64,000 nt of DNA. Source: Bin87 sp026710825 (GTDB taxonomy: Bacteria; Chloroflexota; Dehalococcoidia; Lucifugimonadales; UBA3495). Below the pieces are notes generated by a model. The model was given only the letters and a program-made list of their open reading frames with translations, searched no databases and was not told the DNA's origin. The position numbers and the translations under genes were made by a program. Numbering within the stretch: position 1 is the first letter of the stretch; each line of letters opens with the position of its first letter. The stretch lies in NCBI GenBank assembly GCA_965232815.1, contig OZ247427.1:2170001-2234000 (forward strand), in the 5' to 3' direction. This document shows positions 51,625 to 60,554 of the stretch, piece by piece.

Positions 51625-53721
51625 TCAGTTGGCAGGAGATTTGGATTTTCGGGCTGGAGAATGCCCGTTTTGTCGAGATGGATGTTGTGGCGATTGGGAG
51701 TATAAGCGATTCCGATAACGACCGAGGGCAAGCAACGGCCAAGTGTTCCGGTACAGATGGTAATTTATCATAAATCCGGCGGACAATTCCTTTCCCTGGA
51801 AACCGCGTTCGCCCGGACCCGGGATACGCTGGACACGTTCTCCTCTCATGTATCCGGGGAATCCGGTGCCGGTGAAATAAGGCTCATCCCACTGGCCGTC
51901 GGGTCGCTGCGTTTGCAATAGATATTGAACTCCGCGGGAGGTTGCAGGATGGTCGACCTCGCCGGCCGCTATCATCGCCATGATAGCCCATGCGGTCTGG
52001 GATGCGGTGCTGGGACCGACGCCATGTTGTTCGGGATCAACGTAAGATGCGCACGACTCACCCCAACCGCCGTCTGGATTCTGGTGCTCGACCATCCACT
52101 GTACGGCGCGCCGAACGTACGGTTGACGCATGTTCTCGCCGATCGATTCAAGGGCCGGCAAGACGGCTCCGAGGCCGTAGACATAGTTCACCCCCCAACG
52201 ACCGAACCAACTACCGTCATCCTCCTGCTCTGACCGCAGATAGCGATATGCGGCCTGGATTGAGGCCGAATCCATCCCGCATCCGAGTTTGCCGTACATC
52301 TCAAGCACGTGTGCAGTAACGTCGGCGCTGGAAGGATCCAGAACTTCGCCGAAATCGCTGAACGTCAGAGCGGTCACGTAGCCGTGGTTATTGTTTTTGT
52401 CGAAGGATGCCCAACCGCCGTCCCGGTTCTGCATGCCGGCAACCCATCCGGTGGCGCGTTCGAGGGACTGGCGCCGGAGGTGATCCTCTTCGTCGGGCAG
52501 ACGTCCCAGTCGCAACGCAAGCACCACCTCAGCGGTGTCGTCGATGTCAGGGTAATAGTTGTTGTGGAACTCGAAGGCCCAACCGCCCGGCTGCACCTGG
52601 GGCGCCTGCACCTGCCAATCACCACCCACCAGGATTTGCTTTCCCACCAGCCAACGGGTTGCTTCCACTAGCATAGGGTCGTTTGACGGCAAACCGCTTT
52701 CCGCGAGCGCCTGAACAATGAGGCAGGTGTCCCACACCGGGGATATGCAACCCTGGACGGTCCACTTATCGCCTTTCTGGATACCGAATCCTTCCAAGCC
52801 TTCGAACCCCCTGGCCATGGCGGGATGTTCGTTGTCGAATCCACACACGCTCAGGGCGATCAAGCTGTATACCCATGGCGGTTGGATCCCGCCCCAACTG
52901 CCGTCGGCTTCCTGATGCTCCAGGATCCATCGAATGGCCTTCTTCTCGGCGGCTTTGCGGAATGGATTGAACCGTAGGCGATGGTAGAGGGAGCCGATGG
53001 TCTGTTCGACAAGATGGACCAGGCGCGGCAGGTTGAACCCCGGGGGTTTAGGCAGCGAGTAGTCTGTCCCGTCCTTACCATCGGGCAGCAACTCGTAGAT
53101 AGTGTGCTCTGGAGGAATCTCCCTGATTGGATGGCGTGAAAGGACGATCGACAACGGGACGATACAACCGCGAGCCCAGCTGGCGAAACGGTAAATGCTG
53201 AACGGCGCCCAGTGGGGCAGGAGGATCATCTCGGTGGGCAGGCGAGGAGTGCCTTCCCATTTCCACTGACCAAACAGCGCCAACCAAATCCTGGTGAACA
53301 TACGGGCCCGGGGAATGCCTCCGCGCTCCAGGATGAACTCGCGGGCGCGGGTCATCGGGTCCGATTCGGGGTCGACGCCGCAGAGTTTCAGCGCGAAGTA
53401 GCATTCCACGGACGTGGACAGGTCGCCGGGAGCGCCGTAGTAAATTGCCCAGGAACCATCATCGTGCTGCTTGCTGAGCAAGTAATTGACGATGTGCTTT
53501 TCCCTTTCCGGAATATGGCGTCCCAGGAAGCGGCAGAGCATGACGTACTCCGCCTCCATGGTGTTGTTGGATTCCAGTTCGCCCCACCAGTAGCCTGACT
53601 CGTCCTGTATGTCCCGAAAATAGGCATGGAGCCTTGAGATCGCGGCGTCCACATCTCCGACGGGAGGCGCAGTCGCTCCTGATCCGTTCAGGGATTTGGT
53701 TTGTATTTGATGCAGCATCAT
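51625..53721 (-). CDS. shc: Squalene-hopene cyclase
   Basis: Membrane-associated triterpene cyclase (698 aa) turning squalene into hopene/hopanol. The acid motif DIDDTA lies at residues 392-397. Several QW repeats are visible, e.g. QEADGSWGG, QNRDGGWASF, QEDDGSWFGRWG and QNPDGGWGES. The C-terminal region FTGTGFPGYMRGERVQRI to GFMINYHLYRNTWPLLALGRY has a 20-odd residue insertion compared with the Alicyclobacillus enzyme. The start is taken as ATG 53721 (or 53718); the longer frame from 53844 overlaps hpnA. No ribosome binding site is obvious, so reinitiation after hpnA (25 bases) is likely. Confidence 0.95.
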   Translation of the reverse strand: MMLHQIQTKSLNGSGATAPPVGDVDAAISRLHAYFRDIQDESGYWWGELESNNTMEAEYVMLCRFLGRHIPEREKHIVNYLLSKQHDDGSWAIYYGAPGDLSTSVECYFALKLCGVDPESDPMTRAREFILERGGIPRARMFTRIWLALFGQWKWEGTPRLPTEMILLPHWAPFSIYRFASWARGCIVPLSIVLSRHPIREIPPEHTIYELLPDGKDGTDYSLPKPPGFNLPRLVHLVEQTIGSLYHRLRFNPFRKAAEKKAIRWILEHQEADGSWGGIQPPWVYSLIALSVCGFDNEHPAMARGFEGLEGFGIQKGDKWTVQGCISPVWDTCLIVQALAESGLPSNDPMLVEATRWLVGKQILVGGDWQVQAPQVQPGGWAFEFHNNYYPDIDDTAEVVLALRLGRLPDEEDHLRRQSLERATGWVAGMQNRDGGWASFDKNNNHGYVTALTFSDFGEVLDPSSADVTAHVLEMYGKLGCGMDSASIQAAYRYLRSEQEDDGSWFGRWGVNYVYGLGAVLPALESIGENMRQPYVRRAVQWMVEHQNPDGGWGESCASYVDPEQHGVGPSTASQTAWAIMAMIAAGEVDHPATSRGVQYLLQTQRPDGQWDEPYFTGTGFPGYMRGERVQRIPGPGERGFQGKELSAGFMINYHLYRNTWPLLALGRYRNRLYSQSPQHPSRQNGHSPARKSKSPAN

Positions 53722-53746
53722 CGTACGGTTGGTGCAGCCGGCAGTT

Positions 53747-54766
53747 TCAGGAAGGCCGGTTGGGGAGATAACCATAGTCTGAGAACCAGCGTATGGATTT
53801 TTCCAGGGCGGTTTCAACGGGTGTTTGAGGGAGGCCCAGTTCATCGATTGCTTTGGTTGAACTGACGTACATGGGATGGCGAGTTATCTTGATGCCCTCG
53901 ACGGGAATGGAGGGTTCGCGGCGCATCAGATCGCTCTCTAACCATTGGTCACAGTAGGCGACGGCCATGACCAGCCAGTGTGGAAAGCGGATACGGGGCG
54001 GACGCCGGCCGGTAATCTCGGACAGAATGTTGAACACCTGCAGGAGAGTCAGGTTGCGGTTGCCTAGAATATATCGCTCTCCAGGCTTGCCATGTTCCAT
54101 CGCCAGGATGTGGCCCTGGGCGACGTCGGCAACGTCGATCAAATTCATACCTGTGGAGAGGTAGCCGGGGATACGCCCCCGGGCGAAATCGAGTGGGATG
54201 CGCCCGGTGGGGGTCGGTTTGACGTCCCACGTGCCGACCGGTGCGCATGGGTTCACCACCACGACGTGAAAATCCGCGTCACTCTCGGAGAGAGCGAGTT
54301 GTTCCGCCTGGTATTTGGACTGCTTGTAGCTGCCGACGAGGTGGGACGGTTGAGGAGGCATTTCCTCGCTACCCAAGGGCCCGTCGGGGTTTGGGCTGCT
54401 GGAATACGGCAGGCCGATGGTGGAGACCGAACTGGTGAACACCACTTTACGCACGCCGGCGGACCGAGCGGCTTTCAGGAGGTTCTGGGTGCCGCGCACG
54501 TTGGTCTGATAGATGTCATCCCGCTGGCGCGACCAGAACGAGTAGTTGGCGGCGCAGTGGTATACCGTGTCGCAGCCGTCGACAGCTTCGCGGAGAGATT
54601 CAGGAGCGAGCAAATCGCCGATCATCCGCGTGGTCTTGATATCCCGGATGGCCAAATCGTTGGAGGTTTGCCTGACCAGCACCCGGACCTCCTCGTCGCG
54701 TTCAACGAGGGCGCGAGCCAGGTTGCCGCCGACGAATCCGGTAGCGCCGGTCACGAGAGTAGTCAC
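53747..54766 (-). CDS. hpnA: Hopanoid-associated sugar epimerase-like protein
   Basis: Extended SDR (339 aa) with GATGFVGG (7-14), catalytic Y147 and K151 (SYKQSK), and NPCAPVGTWDVKPTPTG; this set is typical for HpnA (TIGR03466). It is common in hopanoid operons, but its exact reaction is unclear. Its ATG overlaps the hpnG stop by 4 bases. Confidence 0.92.
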   Translation of the reverse strand: MTTLVTGATGFVGGNLARALVERDEEVRVLVRQTSNDLAIRDIKTTRMIGDLLAPESLREAVDGCDTVYHCAANYSFWSRQRDDIYQTNVRGTQNLLKAARSAGVRKVVFTSSVSTIGLPYSSSPNPDGPLGSEEMPPQPSHLVGSYKQSKYQAEQLALSESDADFHVVVVNPCAPVGTWDVKPTPTGRIPLDFARGRIPGYLSTGMNLIDVADVAQGHILAMEHGKPGERYILGNRNLTLLQVFNILSEITGRRPPRIRFPHWLVMAVAYCDQWLESDLMRREPSIPVEGIKITRHPMYVSSTKAIDELGLPQTPVETALEKSIRWFSDYGYLPNRPS

Positions 54767-55467
54767 TTCGACACCGCCGATAGCGCGGGGAGTTCCAACG
54801 ACAGGGCTTCAATGGCGGCGATCACGCATCGGGAGAGGCTGCTGCTTGCCGTGCGCACCAGTCGTGCCAAGCGTATCAGACCGGTCAGTCGACCCGGATG
54901 GATCAGCAGGCTCCCCAATATGCGAGCGGGGCCGATTGGATTGGCCGACAAGTAGCGGGGGATCTCGGCGTTGGCGGTGTCCAACACGGCGCGGACCGAC
55001 GCGAACGGTACGCCAACGGAACGGGCGGCGCGGGCAACCCAGTAATCTTCCATGTTGACCGATGCAGACCCCGTGGTTTCATGAATGCGCGTTTTGGCGT
55101 CGCGGCCGGCGACGGCGTTGACAGTGGTCGCGGGAACCTCGACCACACGGCTTCCCCCGCTCCTGCCGGCGCATGACAATCGAGCAATTAGCATGGGGTC
55201 TGCGTCGATAGCATCCGACGAATCGGGGTTCAAAAATGACCGTGCGATGTGCAGGTCTCCCGGCGCGAGGGTGGGATCAGCGCCTCCGCAGAATCCAACC
55301 AGGACGATGGCATCGGGTGGGCGATCGAGTATCCCGGCGATGTAACGTTCCGAGGGATCTTTTCCGATCCCGATTACGTCGAACGAAACATCCCGAGCGG
55401 GGGCGTCGGGTACTGACCGCTGGATGGCGGCTAGTTCGATGGCCATGGGGGCAACTATCGCTAACAT
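54763..55467 (-). CDS. hpnG: Adenosylhopane nucleosidase/phosphorylase-like protein
   Basis: Nucleoside-phosphorylase-fold protein (234 aa) that removes adenine from adenosylhopane to give (phospho)ribosylhopane. VLVGFCGGADPTLAPGDLH and VNMEDYWVARAARSVGVPF (phosphate/ribose and glutamate site) and RAVLDTA are present. Start ATG 55467; a GTG precedes it. It lies 114 bases after hpnH, the widest gap but one in this operon. Confidence 0.9.
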   Translation of the reverse strand: MLAIVAPMAIELAAIQRSVPDAPARDVSFDVIGIGKDPSERYIAGILDRPPDAIVLVGFCGGADPTLAPGDLHIARSFLNPDSSDAIDADPMLIARLSCAGRSGGSRVVEVPATTVNAVAGRDAKTRIHETTGSASVNMEDYWVARAARSVGVPFASVRAVLDTANAEIPRYLSANPIGPARILGSLLIHPGRLTGLIRLARLVRTASSSLSRCVIAAIEALSLELPALSAVSK

Positions 55468-55581
55468 CACGCTGAATCGATGGACGATACCTCGTAGACG
55501 AGCTCGGTGGCGAGAGTGTGGCTGACGAACTGGGTGGGCAGGCGATTACGTGCTTGGTCGTCCCGGTTGGGACCGGGCAAA

Positions 55582-56673
55582 CTAGCCCACGCTGATACCT
55601 CCCTTGTGAGCCGCTCCAGACTTAACTAATGTCACCCATTCCCGGGGTTTTCCGATCGCGTTAAAGATGGTTGCGGATTCGAACCCGCAGTGCATCATGC
55701 AGTTGCTGCATCGAGGGTCGCGACCGACGCCGTACTGTTCTTCCCAGAGGCGCGGTTGGTAGAGGTCGTCAAGTTCCTCGGTGTGTTCATCCGCCAATGG
55801 ATAGCAGGGTTTGCGCCAACCCATAACCGTGTAGGTTGGATTGGACCAAGCGGTGCACTGGTATTCCCGGTCGCCGCGGAGGAAATTGAGGTAGAGGGGA
55901 TTGTTGTAGAAACGCATTCCCTCCATGCGTGTGGGGTCGAGCAGGTTCCGGAACACGTTGCGGGATTCCTGGCGGGTGAGGAAAAGGTCCTGATCCGGCG
56001 CATCCTCGAAGTCATAGCCAGGGGAGATCATGGAGCCTTCGACGCCGAGATCGCTGACGTAGCGGAACATTTCGCGCAGGTCTTCCACGTCGCTGTTGCG
56101 GAATACCGTGGTGTTGGTGCAAACGCGGTAACCGCGGTCGATGGCCATCCGGATGCCCTCGATGGCCCGCTTGAACACGCCCTGCCGAGCCACGGACTCG
56201 TCGTGCTTATCTTCCATGCCGTCCATGTGGATGACCCAGCAGAAATACTTGGAGGGCGGGATTTTGTCCAACATGCGGGGCAGCAAAAGGGCGTTGGTAC
56301 AGCAGTAGACGAAGTACTTTTCGGAGATGAGGGTATTGATGATCTCGTCAATGTGGGGGTGGATCGTGGGTTCTCCCCCGGCGATGGACACGATGGGAGC
56401 GCCTGAACGGTGCACCGCGTCCAACGCTTCGGACACCGGCATCATCTTGTCCAGCACACCGCGGTATTCGCGGATGCGGCCGCAACCCACGCAGGCGAGG
56501 TTGCACATTTCCAATGGCTCCAGCATCGTCACCAGGGGGAATCGCCGTCGCCCACGCAAGCGGTTTTTGAGGATGTACCATCCCATGCGCACGCCCAGTT
56601 CCATGGGGCGTTTGGCAGGAGCGTGGTTGGGGGCCTGGATTTCGCTGGGTGGATCAGTATTGGTTTGAACCAT
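55582..56673 (-). CDS. hpnH: Adenosylhopane-forming radical SAM enzyme
   Basis: Joins an adenosyl radical to diploptene to give adenosylhopane (363 aa). The radical SAM cluster motif CNLACVGC gives C57, C61 and C64; GVLDKMMPVSEALDAVHRSG and SIAGGEPTIHPHIDEII are typical; C-terminal DUF3463 with RCSNCMMHCGFE carries extra cysteines. Start at 56673 follows GGAGAC; a longer frame up to 56787 overlaps the upstream gene. Confidence 0.95.
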   Translation of the reverse strand: MVQTNTDPPSEIQAPNHAPAKRPMELGVRMGWYILKNRLRGRRRFPLVTMLEPLEMCNLACVGCGRIREYRGVLDKMMPVSEALDAVHRSGAPIVSIAGGEPTIHPHIDEIINTLISEKYFVYCCTNALLLPRMLDKIPPSKYFCWVIHMDGMEDKHDESVARQGVFKRAIEGIRMAIDRGYRVCTNTTVFRNSDVEDLREMFRYVSDLGVEGSMISPGYDFEDAPDQDLFLTRQESRNVFRNLLDPTRMEGMRFYNNPLYLNFLRGDREYQCTAWSNPTYTVMGWRKPCYPLADEHTEELDDLYQPRLWEEQYGVGRDPRCSNCMMHCGFESATIFNAIGKPREWVTLVKSGAAHKGGISVG

Positions 56674-56743
56674 GAATATTGTCTCCGGTGGCTTGGGCGC
56701 GTTCTGATGGGTCAGAGCATATTTGGGTCGTAGCGACGTCAGG

Positions 56744-57853
56744 TCAGAACAACCGGTTGGCCATGAAGTCGATGAGATTCTCAGCATCTGTTTGCGCCCA
56801 CTGGGGCATTTCCAGAACGGCCAGAGCCGTCCTGGCTTCTTCAGCAGTCGATTCGGTGAGGGCGTCGGTCTGGACGGCGGCGCCGATGTCTTCCAAAATA
56901 TCCAAAACGCGATCTACGTCGGGTTCGTCGAGAGTTTCCTGTGCGTAGAGCCTCGTCAACTCGGTGCGGTTGGAACCGCTGGACTCCTGGAACGCGTACA
57001 CGATGGGATAGCTTTTCTTGCGCTGGACGATGTCGCTGTCGGTGGATTTGCCGGTGATGGCATCATCGCCCCAGATGCCCAAATAGTCGTCGCGGATCTG
57101 GAAGAGACGACCGATGGCGCGTCCGAATCTCGCGACACCGTCGATGGTTCCAGAGTCCTCGGTAGCCAGAGCGGCACCGATGACGAGGCTGCTACGAATC
57201 AGGGCGCCGGTTTTCAGGGCGATCATGTCGAGATATTCGTCGGTTCTGATAGTTTCGCGCTGCTCGAACTGCAAATCCCGGCATTGGCCTTCGATCATCT
57301 CCAGATAACTCTCGGTGATCAGACCGGACACCCGGATTGCGGTCGTGGGGGAAACTGAGTCGGTGGCGAGGATGGACGTGTGGTCGCCGAGCGATTGCAT
57401 GGAGTCTCCGGCCACCAGGGCGGGAGAGGTTCCCCAAACGGCCCAAACCGTTGGTTGGTGTCGCCGTTCGTAGCCACGATCCTGAATGTCGTCATGGATC
57501 AGGGAGAAGTTGTGGATCAGCTCGAGGGCGGCAGCGGCGGGAGCGGCATCGGTCAACTGGCCGTCGAATGCCTCGCAGGCGAACATGCAGAGGGTGGGCC
57601 GGAGGGCTTTCCCCTGGGAGGCGGGAGTGGGTGAGGGGACGCCGTGCTGGTCGGACCAGCCCAGGTGGTAACGCAACAAGGCGTTGATAGGGTGTAGGTC
57701 GAGCGGAGGGACGGCATTCGCCATGGCGTCCTCCAGATACAGCCGGTACCGATCAAACATAGACGGGAGACTCGGTCCGGAGCTGGCCGGTGCACCGTTG
57801 GCGGCATTACCCGCGAGTTGGACATCCGCAGAGGCGGTTGGTGTTGTGCCCAT
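56744..57853 (-). CDS. Polyprenyl (farnesyl/geranylgeranyl) diphosphate synthase
   Basis: Trans-isoprenyl diphosphate synthase (369 aa). The first aspartate-rich motif is DDIQD (D121-D125), the second DDYLGIWGDD; KTGALIRSSLVIG is conserved. An N-terminal 35-residue Ala/Ser/Gly-rich extension precedes the domain. As first gene of the hopanoid run it most likely supplies farnesyl diphosphate to hpnD; geranylgeranyl product cannot be excluded. It is 70 bases upstream of hpnH. Confidence 0.92.
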   Translation of the reverse strand: MGTTPTASADVQLAGNAANGAPASSGPSLPSMFDRYRLYLEDAMANAVPPLDLHPINALLRYHLGWSDQHGVPSPTPASQGKALRPTLCMFACEAFDGQLTDAAPAAAALELIHNFSLIHDDIQDRGYERRHQPTVWAVWGTSPALVAGDSMQSLGDHTSILATDSVSPTTAIRVSGLITESYLEMIEGQCRDLQFEQRETIRTDEYLDMIALKTGALIRSSLVIGAALATEDSGTIDGVARFGRAIGRLFQIRDDYLGIWGDDAITGKSTDSDIVQRKKSYPIVYAFQESSGSNRTELTRLYAQETLDEPDVDRVLDILEDIGAAVQTDALTESTAEEARTALAVLEMPQWAQTDAENLIDFMANRLF

Positions 57854-57939
57854 GTTTGGTAGCCTGCCGAGCGATGGGAATGAGAGGGTTAGCGCGGCGC
57901 GCCATTCATAGAACCGGGGCGATTCGTTCCAACGGCGAA

Positions 57940-57968
57940 AATCTAACGGACTGTCGCCACCCTGTCAA
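57940..57968 (-). promoter_or_regulatory. Promoter of the hopanoid operon
   Basis: On the minus strand TTGACA (57968-57963), 17 bases, TAGATT (57945-57940). Initiation near 57933 gives a leader of about 80 bases before the start at 57853. No other equally good promoter was noticed further down the run. Confidence 0.75.
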
Positions 57969-58214
57969 GCGGACGTGGGACAGATGTACCGGAGGAATCA
58001 AAATTTTGATTTACAAAAACACGTGCTTTAAGTAGGGGTCCAAGGCGCGCGCGGCGGAACGGAGGGCAACCAGCCGAACGATTTGGGTCCTCCGAATCGC
58101 CGGAAACGGATTTTATGGAACCTGCTGCTGACTTGGTTAGTGTCTGCTGGCGGCGTGGGTTGGGTCGGACAGGAGCGCAGTTTCCGGGCACGGTGGCCGG
58201 CGCACAACGCCGAA
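57969..58214. other. Intergenic, no feature recognised
   Basis: Short A/T-rich part near 57995-58030 and then GC-rich DNA. No gene or hairpin of note. Confidence 0.5.
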
Positions 58215-59318
58215 TTACTCTGCGGCGACCAGAGCCTCACATACACGGGCGCCATCGAAGATTTCGCTGAGGTTGGCGGTTTCCCTGGTGGTGTGGAAAT
58301 CGCGGACGCCGATTCCGACGGGGAGTGCGGCAATGCCGTGTTCGAAAAATACGTTGGCGTCGGAGCCGCCTCCGGTGGTTTCGGTGGAGGGAGTCAGGCC
58401 AGAGGCATCGACGCAGCGGGAAATGAGCGTCAATGAGGGATGGTCCTGGGGGACACTGTAGGCGCGATACTGACTCCAGATGTTGAGATCGATGCTCGCC
58501 AACGGGTACATGGATGCCACCTGGTCGAAGGCGCGTTCGAACTCGGCGGTGTAATTGTCAAGCTTGGCCTGGTTGCGGGAGCGGAGTTCGCCGTCCAGAT
58601 ATGCGTGCTCGGGGATGATGTTGCGCTTGAGGCCGCCCTGGAGCAAGCCGATGTTGCTGGTGGTTTCCTCGTCGATGCGCCCCAGGGGCAAACGGGTGAG
58701 GATGTTGGCGGCGACTAGCAGAGCCGACACACCGTTTTCCGGCTCCAGGCCGGCGTGGGCGGCGACACCGGTGATGTTGGCCTGCACGATGTTCTGGGCG
58801 GGGGCGCCGACGCAGATGCGGCTGACGGGTCCCTCGCCGTCGAATACGATGCCGGTTTCGGCGTGCACCAGGGAGAAGTCCAGGTTGCGAGCGCCATTGA
58901 GTCCGCCTTCCTCGGCGCGGGAGAATACAACCTGCACGGGACGGCGAGGAGTGCCAGCTTCAACCGCCGAGGTCAAACCTTCCATGACGATGGCGAGGCC
59001 TGCCTTGCAGTCGCCTCCCAGGATGGTAGTGCCGTCCGAGCGGAGGGTTTCGCCGTCGGGGTCCAGGATGGGTTTGATTCCGCGGCCGGGCTCGACGGTG
59101 TCCATGTGAGCGGACAGCATCACCGGGGGCTGGCTGGCGGAGCCATCACTTCCGGCGAGGGTGGCGACCAGGTTGCCATAATCGTCGTGCCGCACGACTG
59201 CGCCCAGGTTCGCCAGCAGGTTGGACAGGTGGGCGTCGATGGCGTCCTCCTCTCCGGTCGGGCTATCAATCCGGATGAGTTCCATGAGGGTCTGGGTCAG
59301 GCGCTGTCGGTCGGGCAT
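58215..59318 (-). CDS. M20/M42-type metallopeptidase (PepT-like)
   Basis: Zinc-dependent exopeptidase or amidase (367 aa). SAHMDTVEPG (His and Asp ligands), ILGGDCKAG, SRAEEGGLNGA (catalytic and metal Glu) and VRDFHTTRE near the C-terminus are the M20 marks. A dimerisation domain lies at about residues 165-280. No signal peptide. It is upstream of the hopanoid promoter in the same direction, so a separate transcript is likely. Confidence 0.92.
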   Translation of the reverse strand: MPDRQRLTQTLMELIRIDSPTGEEDAIDAHLSNLLANLGAVVRHDDYGNLVATLAGSDGSASQPPVMLSAHMDTVEPGRGIKPILDPDGETLRSDGTTILGGDCKAGLAIVMEGLTSAVEAGTPRRPVQVVFSRAEEGGLNGARNLDFSLVHAETGIVFDGEGPVSRICVGAPAQNIVQANITGVAAHAGLEPENGVSALLVAANILTRLPLGRIDEETTSNIGLLQGGLKRNIIPEHAYLDGELRSRNQAKLDNYTAEFERAFDQVASMYPLASIDLNIWSQYRAYSVPQDHPSLTLISRCVDASGLTPSTETTGGGSDANVFFEHGIAALPVGIGVRDFHTTRETANLSEIFDGARVCEALVAAE

Positions 59319-59439
59319 GGGTCGCCTCCTGGCGGGATCGGTGTGACGATGGCATTATGCGCGATGGGCGGAAAATGCGCCAGTGAGCCGGCCGAGCGGC
59401 AACTGTTCACACTTACCGAGCGATCTCCGCGTCCAACTC

Positions 59440-59603
59440 GTCATTCCGGACTTGATCCGGAATCCAGAAAATCCTGGCCCACTCACGGTTGCCTGTCGTC
59501 AGGTCTCACGGTTGCCTGTCGTCAGGTCTCACGGTTGCCTGTCGTCAGGTCTCACGGTTGCCTGTCGCCAGGTCTTTCAGATACCGACTTTCGCCGGTAT
59601 GAC
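59440..59603. repeat. Dispersed palindromic repeat, copy 3, with internal tandem array
   Basis: Starts GTCATTCCGGACTTGATCCG, ends TTTCGCCGGTATGAC, so the ends are inverted repeats of each other like a MITE. Inside it lies the 23-bp tandem array below. Confidence 0.65.
59483..59574. repeat. Tandem array, 4 x 23 bp
   Basis: Four head-to-tail units beginning TCACGGTTGCCTGTCG (59483, 59506, 59529, 59552). The first three are identical, the fourth has one T-to-C change. There are no spacers, so it is not a CRISPR. Within each unit GCCTGTCG and the following CGTCAGGT hold a short partial dyad. Confidence 0.92.
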
Positions 59604-59837
59604 GGTTTGGGTTCTTGACGGTTTCCTCAAGTCTGAACAGTCACGCGCGACCGGCCGGCAAATGTCCTGCGCTCCACCGGCGTTCGACAGACACCGTTGC
59701 TCGACAGACAGCTTGCTCGCCGAACCGCGTCCCAGTCGCCGAACCACATCCTGACTTAATGAAATGGCCTCGGTGCGGGTAGGGGAGGACGATCTGCGGT
59801 AACAGTTTAGAGTTGGCGGCAGCCGCGTCATGTAGGC

Positions 59838-59932
59838 GTCATTCCCGCGGAAGCGGGAATCCAGAAGCCCGCGTATCACCGAGCGTGAGTAGTGCCAGCA
59901 ACTCATGGCTACCAGTCCTCGCCGGTATGATC
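59838..59932. repeat. Dispersed palindromic repeat, copy 4
   Basis: GTCATTCCCGCGGAAGCGGG followed by AATCCAG, with a right end CTCGCCGGTATGATCG. Same family as the copies at 15915, 25047 and 59440. The stretch 59604-60118 holds nothing else recognisable. Confidence 0.6.
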
Positions 59933-60177
59933 GTTTTGGTTTGAGGCGACCATTTCAACTCTGAACTGTTGCGCAAGATGGTAACTGTTCACGTTTGAGG
60001 GGATGGAGGCGATCTCCAACGGACATTTTGTCCTGGACTGACCTCCCGGAACAGGCCAATATCGCTGCGGATCCCATCATGCCTGAACAGATACACAAAA
60101 TAATCTGGAAGGAGAAATATGATGCTGGATGAACTCCTGAACGCAGCGGGTGCGTTACCTGACCGCGAGTGGGGCCA

Positions 60178-60217
60178 CCGGTTCGGCTGCCCGCCTGCCG
60201 GTTCGGCTGCCCGCCTG
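60178..60217. repeat. 20-bp perfect tandem duplication
   Basis: The block CCGGTTCGGCTGCCCGCCTG occurs twice in direct succession at the left end of the transposase remnant. Confidence 0.9.
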
Positions 60218-60480
60218 AAGGCTGCCACCTCAAAGACAAGACTGGCGTCACCCGGTACTGCAAAGACCAGCGCTACGAGAAGCCCCAAGGCAAGTTGTTG
60301 CGGATAGTGGGCCTGCTGCCCCGCTGCTCAGACGAGTGGAAAACCGAGTACAAAAAGCGGACGACGGACGATGGAGCGGCACTTCAGCAGCGTGAAGCAT
60401 AGTCGGCTGATGAACCAGCGCCGCAACTTCAACATCATTCAAAGGTTTTCTACTCATGCCATCAGCGTAACCGACGTCCC
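60200..60480 (+). pseudogene. Transposase remnant, frameshifted
   Basis: One frame reads KDKTGVTRYCKDQRYEKPQG and WKTEYKKRTT, and from about 60371 another frame continues with ERHFSSVKHSRLMNQRRNFN. Joined, they look like the C-terminal part of a DDE transposase (the ERxFS..K glutamate region), so a frameshift near 60365-60372 splits it. The N-terminal half is absent. An ATG with a good Shine-Dalgarno (GGAAGGAG before 60119) precedes it but the frame there soon loses sense. The family is not assigned. Confidence 0.6.
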
Positions 60481-60518
60481 ATCCTCACCCCAGGAACCAT
60501 CCCCGCACGTTTGGCCCG

Positions 60519-60548
60519 TTGTCACACACCCTCTAAGCCAGCTACTGT
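60519..60548 (+). promoter_or_regulatory. Possible promoter of the nuclease-methyltransferase gene
   Basis: TTGTCA (60519-60524), 18 bases, TACTGT (60543-60548). Initiation would coincide with the ATG at 60555, which has no ribosome binding site, so a leaderless message is possible. Confidence 0.35.
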
Positions 60549-60554
60549 GGCAAA

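Noticed and set aside
59483..59574. CRISPR array
   Set aside because: The 23-bp units are directly adjacent with no spacers, and there are no cas genes.
59383..59754. Coding frame containing IPDLIRNPE and repeated SHG-type units
   Set aside because: This is the usual false translation of the dispersed palindrome and of the 23-bp tandem array.
60119..60307. Small gene starting at 60119 with a good Shine-Dalgarno
   Set aside because: The frame soon enters the transposase remnant in the wrong frame and has no protein-like composition there.
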